DNA of 64,000 nucleotides from contig NW_020194589.1 in assembly GCF_002865645.1 (NCBI RefSeq), forward strand, positions 1,348,812 through 1,412,811, in the 5' to 3' direction. The notes under the pieces are model-generated. The model did not search any database, was not told where the DNA came from, and saw only the letters and a list, made by a program, of their open reading frames with translations. Position numbers and translations under genes: made by a program. Shown piece after piece: positions 25,402 to 36,171 of the stretch. How positions within the stretch are numbered: position 1 is the first letter of the stretch; each line of letters starts with the position of its first letter. Origin of the DNA: Hyaloscypha bicolor E (lineage: Eukaryota > Ascomycota > Leotiomycetes > Helotiales > Hyaloscyphaceae).

Positions 25402-28097
25402 ATGAAGTTCAGTCCTTTCTACGCCCTGTTGACGGGCTCTGTTGTCTTGGCTCAATGTAATGAAACTTCATGGTCTTTGAAAATACTCCACACTGACGGG
25501 TCCTAGTTGACTATCAAGAACTTCGTACCGACTACTGCGTAACATCAGAACCTACCACCGTAAGTCCAGAATCTCTACATGTTCCTGTGAAGTGAACAAC
25601 TTAGAATCGGAACTTCAAAAACACATTTGCTTTCTTTACCGTTTCTTGTCCCTCTTGATCTCCACCACCCGTGCACTTGCTATTTCGTGCTCACACCATC
25701 TCAATCTTTACCAGTTCCACCAAGACCCCATAACTCTTGCTGACAGAATTCTAGCCTCTACCTTATGGTGCTCCCTGGGGTCTCAAGACCGCGAATGACA
25801 CAAATCCCTGCAAGTTCCCCTCATCTTCTCTCGGGCCAAAAATAACTAACAAATCCCCAGATAGTAAATATTTAGACTTCTACTGACGTAAGCCAACAGT
25901 GCCTAACTTGCGCTTTTCTGTAGCTGGTAAGTTGTCAGAGCCACAAAGTGTTCAAAAGAATGAAACTAATGCCTCTCTTTGATCCGCCTTACACTGGGTA
26001 AGCCGAAACGAAACCATGTCCAAGCTTTGCTAACCCTTTTCAGTGTTATTCGACAATATGAGTGGACGGTCGCAAGAGGATTCAAGGCTCCAGATGGATA
26101 CCAGAAGGAAGGCTTGTTTATTAACGGACAATTACCAGGGCCTTTGATTGAAGCCAACTGGTAAGAATTAAATCACATATTTTTGGGGCTTTCGCTTTAC
26201 TAACTGTACTCGCGACAGGGGCGATACAATTCAAGTTACTATCCACAATAATATCTCAGATCCGGAAGATGGAACTGCTTTTCACTGGCACGGAATTACA
26301 CAGACTGGTTCTCCGTTAGTAGATTTCAGCTCGAATTTTCGTACGGCACTAATAGTATCACAGATGGATGGACGGTATTCCTGGTGTTCAACAATGCCCT
26401 ATTCCGTCCGGAAAGTCCTTTACATATACCTTTACAGCTGATTTATATGGCACTAGCTGGTATCATTCTCACTACTCAGCCCAATACGCCGATGTATGTG
26501 AATTCATGCTCCTTACTCCTTTATACCCATTCATGCCTTCCCTATTTACGCATTCACTACGTCTCTACTCCCAAGACGTTCCAAATAGCCAATAACTCAT
26601 TCTCGGATTATCCGGTCTCGTAGGGTTTATTTGGACCTCTGATTATCCACGGACCCAAGACCATCGAGTACGACATTGGTATTCCCTCACTACTCCTCTT
26701 TCCAGCAATCCCGCTAACATCCCTCCAGACAAAGGACCTATCATACTCAGCGACTACTTCCACGCCACCTCTTTAACCCTTGAAGAACTCGCCTTAGGAA
26801 CCGACGAAAGCACAGTCGTTCCATTCTCGAATAATAATCTTATCAACGGCCGCAACAGCTTCAATTGCTCGAGAACCGCCGCTAACGATACTACTCCCTG
26901 TGAATCTAACGTGGGAGTTAGTAAGTTTAGATTCACACCTGGCAAAAGGCATAGATTACGCTTGATCAATGCAGGTGGAGACGGACAGCAGAAATTCTCA
27001 ATCGATGGACACAACATGACGATTATCGCAATAGATTTTGTGCCAATCAAGCCATATGATGCTCAAGGTACGCTCTCATTTTCTCCTCTCTCCTTCGTGT
27101 CTCACATATCTGGAAGTACTGATCTTGAAATTAGTTGTCACGGTGGGCATCGGCCAACGAGTGGACGTTATCGTCAAAGGCCTCAACACCACAGGAGCAT
27201 TCACCATGCGCTCAGTCCTCGCATTTTGCTCAGACGACTACCAACCCTTGGCCACGGCTATCGTCTACTATTCTCATAAGACCTTGGTCTCAAACAGCAC
27301 TGCTTGGCCCGCACTTAACGACTCCCTCGCCAATTGCGGCAATGTATGTTCCCCTCCCCCACCCCCTTCCACTTCCCCGTTCCCCACGAAACAAGCTCAC
27401 AAACACTAACCCCCTGGTCCTCCTCGTAGGATGACATCTCCCTCAGCGTCCCCTGGTACCCCATCACCCCCACTGAACCAACCGTAACTCAAGAAATGGA
27501 GATCGGGCTTACACAAAACGAAACCGGTCACTATCTGTGGACAATAAACAACTCCTCCTTCCGCGCTGTCCATTGAATCCCCCCATTCCTTATAGATCAC
27601 CACTGACCACCTGATAGAACTACAACTACCCGGTTCTGCTTCTCTCCAACAAAGGAAACAACTCCTATCCCGACTCCCCCGAATGGAACGTCTACAACTT
27701 CGGCAACAACGCTTCCATCCGCATTGTGCTCGTGAACCCCGGCTTCGCAGTCCACCCCATGCACATGCATGGGCACAATTTCTTCATCCTCGCCGCGGGC
27801 CCCGGCGAATGGGACGGCAGCACTATCGTCAACCCCCTCAATCCGATCCGACGGGACACACTTCTCATCCCTGCATACAGCTACACCGTCATCCAGTTCG
27901 AAGCCGACAACCCCGGCGCCTGGCCGTTCCACTGCCACATCGCAGCGCACGTGGCCGGTGGTCTATACGTGACCATTCTTGAACGTCCGGATGAGATTGC
28001 CAAGATAAAGATCCCTGATATAATGGCGCAGACGTGCGAGGATTATGTTGAGTGGCAGCAACGTATGGTTGTGGATGAGATTGATTCCGGGGTGTGA
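25402..28097 (+). CDS. Laccase-like multicopper oxidase, secreted
   Basis: Starts with signal peptide [18 protein letters not shown]. Recognisable exons: 25402..25456, 25507..25559, 26044..26160, 26219..26314, 26364..26493, 26624..26678, 26729..27067, 27135..27343, 27430..27567 and 27618..28097. All four copper signatures are present: HWHG (26,286), WYHSHYSAQ (26,460), [10 protein letters not shown] (27,755) and [12 protein letters not shown] (27,930). The family oxidises phenols with reduction of O2 to water; about 560 residues is normal. Several N-glycosylation sites fit secretion. In this neighbourhood it could couple or polymerise a phenolic product. Oddities: the join between 25,559 and 26,044 is unresolved (needs 2 nt modulo 3; the candidate exon near 25,863-25,887 contains TGA), and the intron at 27,568 has a weak GTCCAT donor. 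An N-terminal lesion cannot be excluded. Confidence 0.85.
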
Positions 28098-28827
28098 GCT
28101 GAGCTACTCTTTAGCTACTAAATCGTCAATAGGTCCAGCCCTAACGATTATACTTTAATTCGGAGGAAAAATAGTTCCTTAGAAATTAATACACTTGTTA
28201 CTTTGTTGCCCTTAATAAACCTTATCCACGCATTGTTTAGGGAGCTTAGATTATAGCCGTCTCACTCATTTCTCTCTTTACCGTCTTCCCCTCTTAAACC
28301 CTAGTCGATACTCTACCCCTTTTGTTTTTGGATTAAAGGATCTTGCAGTAGTAGAATGATTGGGGCACGACCTTCACTGATAGGCGAAATAGCTCTGGCA
28401 CGGCCTCACACTGGCAAAAGCCCCCTTCTTCGATAGCCCTCCCACTGATTCCCATTAGTCTATCCTTCCATCCATTACTACGACTACCAATTCTTCGTAC
28501 CAAATGACATGGCCGGAAGATATTTCTATCATTCACACTTGGGGGTTCGGGCAATTTCTTGTACAGTACCATTTGCCTTCAGGAAAGAGCGAATAACCTC
28601 AGCTTTAACTTTTGATATCTGCCATATGGAATTGGTTCAGGTGGAGATAAAGAAAAGGTAGGGAATCGGAACTCCAGATCGAAGAAAGTAATCGAAAAAT
28701 GTAATCGACATGTGTTTCCGATTATACTGTTGCTGATCTCAGTGCCAAAAACCTCATAATTTACCATCCAACCCTCGGCGATATTTCCATTCTATGCAAC
28801 CACCACCAATTTTCCCACCAACTTCCG
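28098..28827. other. Gene-free stretch between convergent genes
   Basis: Lies between the 3' ends of the oxidase and the cupin gene. Contains short frames on the minus strand (28,333-28,572 and 28,579-28,767) without recognisable content. Expected to hold both polyadenylation regions. Confidence 0.5.
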
Positions 28828-29348
28828 CTAAATCTTTCCGCTTTGCCTCTCCTGGACCATTGCCCTGTACTCTTCATCAATGACAACTAACCCTGCAATC
28901 CCAACTTCCTCCACGACTTTCGTCTCTACGATCATGGTTACGACTAGCGTTGCTGGTTCCGTTGCGCTAGCATTGTCATTGATGCTGTGTCTACACCCTG
29001 GATTCTCCTTGAAACTATCCCCTGGTCCGTGGATTGTCATCGGATCGTCGTTCATCTTGTTGAAAAGATATCCTGAGATGACGTGGGCCACGAGGAAAGC
29101 ACCGGCGTGGCTATGAGGTGGTGTGGAGCCGTTTGGTGCGAAAGAGACTTGGAGGGCAACCATGGTCATTCCAGGGCAGTTAAGAATGGCATTCTTGTGA
29201 AGTAGTTGAACATCTGGGAATGGACGACTGGCCTGCATATCAGCTAATAAGAAGGAGTAAAAGGAGGACGTCGGAGAAGGAGAGAGTTAACAAACCTAGG
29301 ATCGTAAGTTGGCTCTACTACTGGGAGTTGAGGTTTTAAATGAGACAT
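28828..29348 (-). CDS. Small single-domain cupin protein
   Basis: Two exons, 29348..29296 and 29227..28828, give 150 residues; the second begins after the acceptor GCCAG, giving YDPSRPFPDVQ across the junction. Cupin motif 1 is seen as PPHSHAGAFLVAHVISG, with two histidines, and motif 2 as GDSFKENPGCRHSIND with the third histidine, so the metal site looks intact although the motif 1 glutamate is not in its usual place. Small fungal cupins in biosynthetic clusters act as metal-dependent isomerases, dehydratases, decarboxylases or oxygenases; the specific reaction cannot be read from sequence. It converges on the oxidase, 730 bp away. Confidence 0.88.
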
Positions 29349-30465
29349 ATTGCTGGGAAGATGGAGAGTGTGTCAATGATAACGTCGAGCATATTTGTAT
29401 GTTTGGTATCGACTTCCGTGGGGAAATTAAGAGCCTACTCTAAATGGTTTTAGTTGTCAGGATATGAATGCAGATAAGCTCTAGCTCAAGTTCAATCTTC
29501 ATATGATTCATCATACTCTGAATTTCCCATTTGTAACAGCATTTACACAATTCTTTCGCTATACGTTCGGACCTCGAATCATCACGTTACCTGAACTTTC
29601 CAATTTGACAGCGCCGGCATCGCTATGCTGTTGTGAAATGGCGGCGTACGCGTGATGGTGGAAGCGTGTCGAATCTACCACTCGATGAACCACCTTCGGC
29701 TTTGGTCTCGGCGCCATGAGACGGGTATTCTTTGTTGTCGCACCGAGTACTGCAGGATTTCGGGTAGCACAGTCTAGCACTCAACAGCCGGTGATAATTT
29801 CAATTGGTCTCAGTACGATATGACGCGGTGTTGGTTCCACTTGCTACTGCAGGCTTTTGTGTAGCACTCAGCACTTGGTGATTGACTGATTTGAAATCGT
29901 CTCCAGGGATGCTGTACAGTCTGCACTTCACGGGAAGTACGTATCCTCTGCGTACGGCGAGCACAATAAAGAAGACAAAATGTCACAAAGATGCAGGGAA
30001 TTCACAAGAGGCTGGAGATAGTCGCTGTTGATCCACGCCAACTGGTCGAGGATTCAAGTGGTGATGTGTTGTGCCTGCCGGCATGCAGTAGCCAATAGTA
30101 CGCCGAGGGTCATGAGACTATGGCGGGAGAAGCCCTGACCCGTGACTGGCCATAGCCTATCGGGACAACGTGGCCCCGTAAGACCCATATTTGTAGTGGT
30201 CAGAGCGCTATGGTCGCGCTGTCGGCAAACTTAGCCTGCCCCTCTTTCACTGCATTCTCGCCGAGACCGCAAAACTTTTCTAACCTCCACCTGATCTTCA
30301 GTGCCAAACATAAGTGTACGAGGATAATCGGAGCTGCTGTTATGGAGCTCTTGCGGAAGCCAATGGACTATTGTGTTGATATAAAGAAATGGTTGCAGGA
30401 GGTTTCCAACCAGCGTCAAGACTTAGAATTTTTATCTTTCTAAAAAGACTCTCCCTGTTCTACAT
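29349..30465. other. Gene-free stretch upstream of the cupin gene
   Basis: About 1.1 kb of ordinary composition. Several short frames (29,559-29,780, 30,210-30,443 and others) show no domain. It should include the cupin promoter; no gene supported. Confidence 0.45.
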
Positions 30466-30473
30466 CTCGTAAC

Positions 30474-31063
30474 GGGAAATATAAAACGACACCCCCGGTT
30501 GTCGATTAGGGTATCGATTGGTTGGCCAGGGTATTTAGAGACCTTAAGTCAGATTTTTTTAATGTAAGTATAAGCTAGTATATTATAAGGCATATAATAT
30601 AAGCACGTGCTTCTTAATTTATAATAAAAGAATTCCTTAAAATAAAATTTTAATATAAAGAAGTTTATATACTAATTAATTAAGTTTTAGTTATAAAGCC
30701 TTATAAGGCCTAATAAATTAGAGACTTATAAGGCTCTTATATTAGTTTTGGGTACTTGCTTGCTAAATTTCTAGGCTTTCTTAAGCTTACTTTTAAGCTA
30801 TAAAATATTTTCTTTTTAACTTATTTAATATTAAAGAGTTATTACTAATTTATATTTTATAAAAAGTATATATTTAAATAGCTCTTAATTATTGCTATAA
30901 GAAAATAAATAAAGTATCAAATCCTATGAGTTATTTATAAAGCGAATTAAATTTAAAGAGAAAGTTCGATTTTTGGTACTTCTGTCTGAGCGCCTCTACT
31001 TTGGGTTAGTGCCCCCAGCCAACACCCAGTCGACACCCGGGCGGTGTCGATTTACATTTTCCC
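30474..31063. mobile_element. Non-autonomous TIR element with 8-bp target duplication
   Basis: 590 bp flanked by the 8-bp direct repeat CTCGTAAC (30,466-30,473 and 31,064-31,071). The ends are imperfect inverted repeats of about 65 bp: the left begins GGGAAATATAAAACGACACC and the complementary right begins GGGAAAATGTAAATCGACACC, followed by matching GTGTCGA-GGGT and TTGGC-GGG blocks. The middle (about 30,540-30,970) is AT-rich without coding capacity. Its termini differ from the hAT-like elements in this window, so the superfamily is open. It sits just past the ligase stop codon. Confidence 0.8.
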
Positions 31064-31099
31064 CTCGTAACCCACCATATACTTCCACTCCACTTCTAG

Positions 31100-33103
31100 T
31101 TAACACTGGCCACCCATGCGCCAATATTCCATGCCCTTCAAATCCAAAACCTCCACACTCCGTTTACACCGCCACCCATCACCGAAGAACTTCTTCCTTG
31201 CCTCTGTCTTGGAAATCTTCCCGTTTGCTGTCAGCGAAATCTCTTCTCCTTCTCGGAGCCAGTAGACCACCGTCGGCTGTTTGAATAGCATCAAGCCCGT
31301 CATTTCTGTCAAATCATTCCGGAGTGTATCTAAGTTTAGTTGCTTTGATTGAAATGACGGTTTAATTTGGAGAATAGCTGCAGCGCGCTGTTGATATTCT
31401 TCGTCCTCGAGGGGGAGAACGATGGCGTTAGCGATGTAATGGAGAGAGAAGAGGGCGCTTTCGATTTCGCCTGTATGTAAAGTGAAGCCCCAAAAGTGCA
31501 GCACTGCAAATGGCGTCAGAAGTGATATTGTTTAAAGTTATGGAAAAGGATTTCAAGACCATCAATGTCTGCTCGGCCGTGGAGTATGTAGCAGTCTCCA
31601 ATTTTTTCTGCACAATCCCCGGTCTTAAAGAAGCCCTCAGAATCGAAAGCCTTCTCTGTTTGGGTCGGGTCGTCAGAAATATATCTTTTTCTTCTGTATT
31701 AGTCTCTTTTTTAACAGAGTAGAGTTAGGATTTATACCGTGAAAACATCGTAGGAGCCTTGAGTCGCATCTCTCCATCCACAAGCTTCACCTCAACTCCC
31801 GGTACCGCGGGTCCAACTGAACACTAACACGCATTCAGTATCACCATGCAGACTGGTAGATGCTGGAAATTCACCATATAAGAATAGTCAGGATTTTCCC
31901 ATCTCATACTGCATATCAACGTTACCTCTGTCGATCCGTATAAGTTTAGCAGTGGCTTTCCACGCCGGAGATCTGTCCATCTCTTTTGGGTCTGTGGCAG
32001 AAGCAGGGATCCTGTAACTCCTGGAAACCTCGCAGCTATAATCCCATGAATATAGATCTCCTTGCGAGCAGGGGGAAGCATAGCAATATGCTCATCGAAG
32101 TACTCTGCGAGCCTATCATAACCCTCGGGCGCAATGGAAAAGACGCTGACGCCCCCTCGACTAATGCGTTCCCAGAACCACTTGGGATTGAAAACGCCCG
32201 CACAGGTTTCTCTATGCAACGGGACCTTGAAGTTAGCGTACGAATTTAAAAAGTTGACGCTTGATAGTATTATCCCAAGAAGGACTACAAGAAAATGCTG
32301 CCAAAGCTTACAAGCAGGCTCCAGATATCAGGCTCGGAAGAATGCCAAAGATGCCTCCCATCCAGTTACCCGGTTTTTGGTTAAGGACCACGTCGTTTTC
32401 TGTCAACTTCCACGTCTCTATTCGCTCCCGTGCGGATGCAAGAAGAGCGCTATAAGAATGAACAACGCCTTTCGGTTTTCCGGACGTGCCTGAAGTGAAG
32501 AACAGGGTACCTATTTGTTCAGAGCGCGACCCGATGCTTGGATCTGATTTGTAAGTGTGAGTAGCTGAACTTTCTGGATAAGTTATGTGGATTTCCACAA
32601 AAGGAAACTTTGAGTTGCTCCCGGTATTGTCTTCTGCACATAAGGCTTTGACGGCCTCGATTTTCTCAGTCAATGCTGGCGTATAAAGCAGGGCCAGGGG
32701 TTTTGCGAGGTTGAAGTAGTGTTTCATCTCCTCTGGTCTTATAGCGATCGCTGGATTTGAAATAAGCATGATGATTCGATCACACAGGAAGTAAGGGCTT
32801 TTTACATTGGGCTGACATTCCTGCCCCAAGGGAAAATATGGTGAGCATTGACACCACGTATTCCAATCCTGGAGGGGCAACCAGGAAGATGAACCGGCCC
32901 TCGTTGTTTCTGGCATCATACATGCGATCCTGCACCAGTGTTGCTTGCAATTTGGCACGGAGCAAAGAAACACTATGCAACAACTGCCCAGCTGTGACAG
33001 TCATGCCCGAGGAATGATCTCGAAGTATAATTGTAGTGGGAGTATTCTCTTCCGATTGCATCAGCTCCAGGAAAGGAGATATTGGGGGGAAAGAGTGCTG
33101 CAT
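31100..33103 (-). CDS. AMP-dependent acyl-CoA synthetase/ligase
   Basis: Six exons, 33103..32806, 32750..32312, 32211..31875, 31823..31738, 31693..31560 and 31503..31100, all GT-AG, keep one frame of 565 residues. ANL-superfamily motifs in order: phosphate loop TSGTSGKPKG (about 182-191), LYGSTE (Y337), GFFKTGD followed by HGRAD, and the C-terminal NGK with catalytic lysine K527. The layout is that of free-standing acyl-CoA ligases, closest in feel to malonyl- or medium-chain acyl-CoA synthetases; there is no carrier domain. It would activate a carboxylic acid as an acyl-adenylate and transfer it to CoA. Substrate unknown. It shares a 472-bp divergent promoter with the TauD-type gene. The last intron uses a weak GTCTTG donor, supported by the restored family motif. 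Confidence 0.9.
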
Positions 33104-33575
33104 TTCGACACAATGGTTGGTATGCGGAGTTGGGGAGAAACAGAGTCGCTCTCAGACCGTCAACTATTTCTCACATGCACCAAGTAGAAATTAGACTAAT
33201 GCAAGATTTTGCTATGAGTTACAAGAGAGTAATGTAGGTGCTAATATTCACTATGCAGTCCAACACTAATTGGGAATACCACAGACGCTGTGCCTTTCCT
33301 TTTGTCTCCCCGGAACCCACGTAGTCTTCTCGCCCCTGTGGCACAGCAGCATGCGCTTTTGCATATCCATCTTTCTCGGCTTCCGAGAGGAATTGCACCA
33401 GATCACACCATTAGTAAAAGTCAATAGCACTGATCGAGCAAGACAATTAATGTTGCATAGCTTGTGCAATCTCTGTCAGAAGTCAGACAGAATCTCTCAA
33501 TCTGTGGCAAATCTATCAGTATAATTTCAGTCTACAACGCAACTTTTTCTATTTACCAGGTTAACAAACAGCAAA
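33104..33575. promoter_or_regulatory. Divergent promoter region, ligase and TauD-type dioxygenase
   Basis: 472 bp separate the two start codons on opposite strands. No binding site can be named with confidence. The arrangement suggests co-regulation of the two genes. Confidence 0.5.
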
Positions 33576-35017
33576 ATGGAGAACCTACTACGTCCCCCCC
33601 CAATTGAATCCCTCGAAGCCTACAAACACATTTCCGCGGACTCGGGTTACCCTACCGTGATTCACTCCCACTACAATATCAAGATTAAGGCTCATACCCC
33701 CCCGGATCCTCCTCGCGAAGAGATAACGCCGCCAAAAGACCGAGGATTCTATGCTGATCCAGAGAAGAAAGCATTACTTGCCGTTGCTAAACTAGTTGAC
33801 TTGACTGAAAGCATCGGTAGTCTCCCCCCAAAATCCAGAACAATTCTTCATCTGTGACATACTGACTTGGCCATCAAGGCACCGAGCTAAAGGATGTGCA
33901 GCTGAGTCAACTGGATGACCAGCAACTGGATGAACTCGCTGCACTAGTCAATGAGCGTGGTGTTGTCTTCTTCAGAGACCAAGACTTGACAACCGAGAGG
34001 CAGGTTGAGATCTTCGAACATTTTGGGATCTTGGACAAACACACCACGCAGAATGTACTCCCCCATCTCTATTCAACGAGTTAAAGGAGCAAAATAACGC
34101 CTTTCTAACCCATCTCAGGATAAAAAACATTTCATAGTGTCCGGCAGTAACTCGGACTGGCGTACTGTTTCGAAATATACTCCATGGCCAATGATGGAAT
34201 TTCATGCCGATACAAGCTTTGAGATCAACCGTTTGTCATCTCCCGCCTTATTTTGACTTCTTTTTGACTGGGAACAGCACCGAGCTACTCTCTTCTCCGC
34301 ATGGAAGTCCATCCCAAAGTCGGTGGAGACACGGCCTGGGTGTCTGGATACGGCCTTTATGATGAACTCAGCCCCCATATGCAAAAGCTATTGGAAGGAT
34401 TGCATGCTATTCACACCTCGCGTTTGCAATACGATACTACTATTGTGAGGACAAACTCTCCCTTGAGGCGAATTCAGACAGAAAATAACTAACTCGCTTT
34501 CCTAGGACTACTACAACGACTCACCCAACCGTCCCCCAATCGATACTCACCATCCCGCCATTCGCACACACCCCGTAACTGGCTTTAAAGCCCTGAACGT
34601 GAACATCGCCTACTGCACCGGCTTTGCCGAGCTTAAGAAAGCAGAATCCGACGCCCTGCTCCAGTTCCTGAACCTGCATATCCACAGCGCAGATGAGCAC
34701 CTCGTCAGGTGGAAATGGGCCGTTGGGAGCATCGCTTTATGGGATAACGTAAGACCCCATCCTAGTACACCTGACAAAGGCGGAGGCGGATCAAAGCTGA
34801 CAATTACACACAGAGAGCAACGCTTCATCGCGTCATACCGGGGAATTATCCCACGGGTGCAAGGAGAGGAATCAGGACTACGGTCTTCGGGGAGAAGCGT
34901 AGGTCAGGTTGAAAAGCCAACTCAAGCATGTACTAACACAAAGAAGCATTCTATGACCCGAAGAGTGAAAGCCGCCTGGAGAGAGCGGAGCGGCGCGTTG
35001 GTGGTGAAAAGACGTGA
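33576..35017 (+). CDS. TauD/TfdA-family 2-oxoglutarate Fe(II) dioxygenase
   Basis: Seven exons, 33576..33816, 33879..34054, 34119..34230, 34278..34444, 34506..34748, 34814..34898 and 34947..35017, give 364 residues. The facial triad is visible as H168 and D170 (EFHADTSFE) and H318 (ATLHRVIPG); R334 in GIRTT is placed to bind 2-oxoglutarate. Flanking blocks VFFRDQDLT, HPAIRTHPVTG and GSIALWDN are typical of fungal alpha-ketoglutarate sulfonate/taurine dioxygenases. Relatives hydroxylate small acids such as sulfonates, but cluster members act on other substrates. Length is normal. Start chosen at the first ATG of the conserved N-terminus. Divergent from the ligase. Confidence 0.93.
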
Positions 35018-35366
35018 TGCGAGCAATGGGGCACGGTGGGTGTAAAATTTGCGTGCTGTTGACGATTAGTTTTCCTTCGTAGTCTCTCATACCAGAATAT
35101 TTAAACGAACTCTATAAGCCCCTGTCAAAAATAAACCATTTGGATTTACAAGGGCTGGTAACGAATGCGTATATGAACCTCCTGATTCTGTTCTTCTGGT
35201 GCAGTTAACTGAGCAGTAATGGCGCCTGCCGGAAGCGTCAATCAATGTAACGAAGTTTTCTCCAGAACTCTGTGTTTGACTTACCGCAGGAAAAGAAGTG
35301 ACTGCTTGTTGAGGGAGAGGAGAAAGATGCAAAGGAGCAAGCAGAGGCTGTGTTTCCTCTAGTGTA

Positions 35367-35811
35367 CGAAGATTGCGGCATAAAGTGACGGGATTACAGG
35401 GCGTTCGTACTGCAAGTCCATTTTCAGGCCACTTTCTACCACACTCACCCACTGAAGCCCCCTATATTTCCAGGCTACTCTCCTGTAAGCACGCTATAAA
35501 CTATAAACAAGGGGTACCACACCTTTAGAGGGCATGTCCCCTGTATATACAGGGGCAGAGTCGCTAAAGGGTCCTATTATTAGCTCTCTCACAGCGTCCG
35601 AGCGCTATAGTTGCTCCGCCAGCAACATCATAACCCCTGAAGATCTTCAAACACCTTGCAAATGTCTTACAGCCCTTGTTTTAGGGGTTCAGGCCTAGAG
35701 TTACAATGCTTATAGCGGGTGTAGTGCCTTAAACCACACCCTGGAGTCCGCTAAGACCCCTACGCGAGCGTAAATGCCCTGTAATCCCGTCACTTTATGC
35801 CGCAATCTTTG
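35367..35811. mobile_element. Tc1/mariner-like non-autonomous element (MITE)
   Basis: 445 bp with 36-bp inverted repeats differing at one base near the tip: AAGATTGCGGCATAAAGTGA, then CGGGATTACAGGGC (35,369-35,402), recurs inverted at 35,776-35,809. Both ends are bordered by TA (35,365-35,366 and 35,812-35,813), the target duplication of Tc1/mariner elements. The interior has ordinary composition and no coding frame. Confidence 0.75.
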
Positions 35812-36171
35812 TAGCGTCACTGTCCGATTCCTCTAGGCACTTGCGGTATATTTGATTTGGGTCCATCGAGATCCTACTGTTTTGCTGTATTTATCTCTTC
35901 TTGGCAACTGCTTTTTCTCCTACAGACTTCAGCAACGCCATGAGGAACTTCAGCCCTTCTGCCCAAGTTAATTTTCGGTCAATCTTCCCCCACCCCAAGT
36001 CCATCGCTCGCTACATATTGAAAAGAAGGACAAGTTGTGCAATGGTTAGCCCCGAAATATCGTACAAAATCTCGCTTTTGCAATGCATTCTAGTCCTCCT
36101 CCCTAATACTTCTACCGCTCCACCCTCCAATATTTTATCAAAAAACTAAAAAGTCCAGCGCCACATTCAAT
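35812..36171. other. Gene-free stretch after the MITE
   Basis: Contains a short plus-strand frame (35,901-36,149) with no recognisable domain. Otherwise probably the 3' flank of the transporter gene. Confidence 0.45.

Noticed and set aside
34599..35045. 148-codon frame in the TauD-type gene
   Set aside because: Reads through two introns; the spliced model restores the iron ligand and family motifs.
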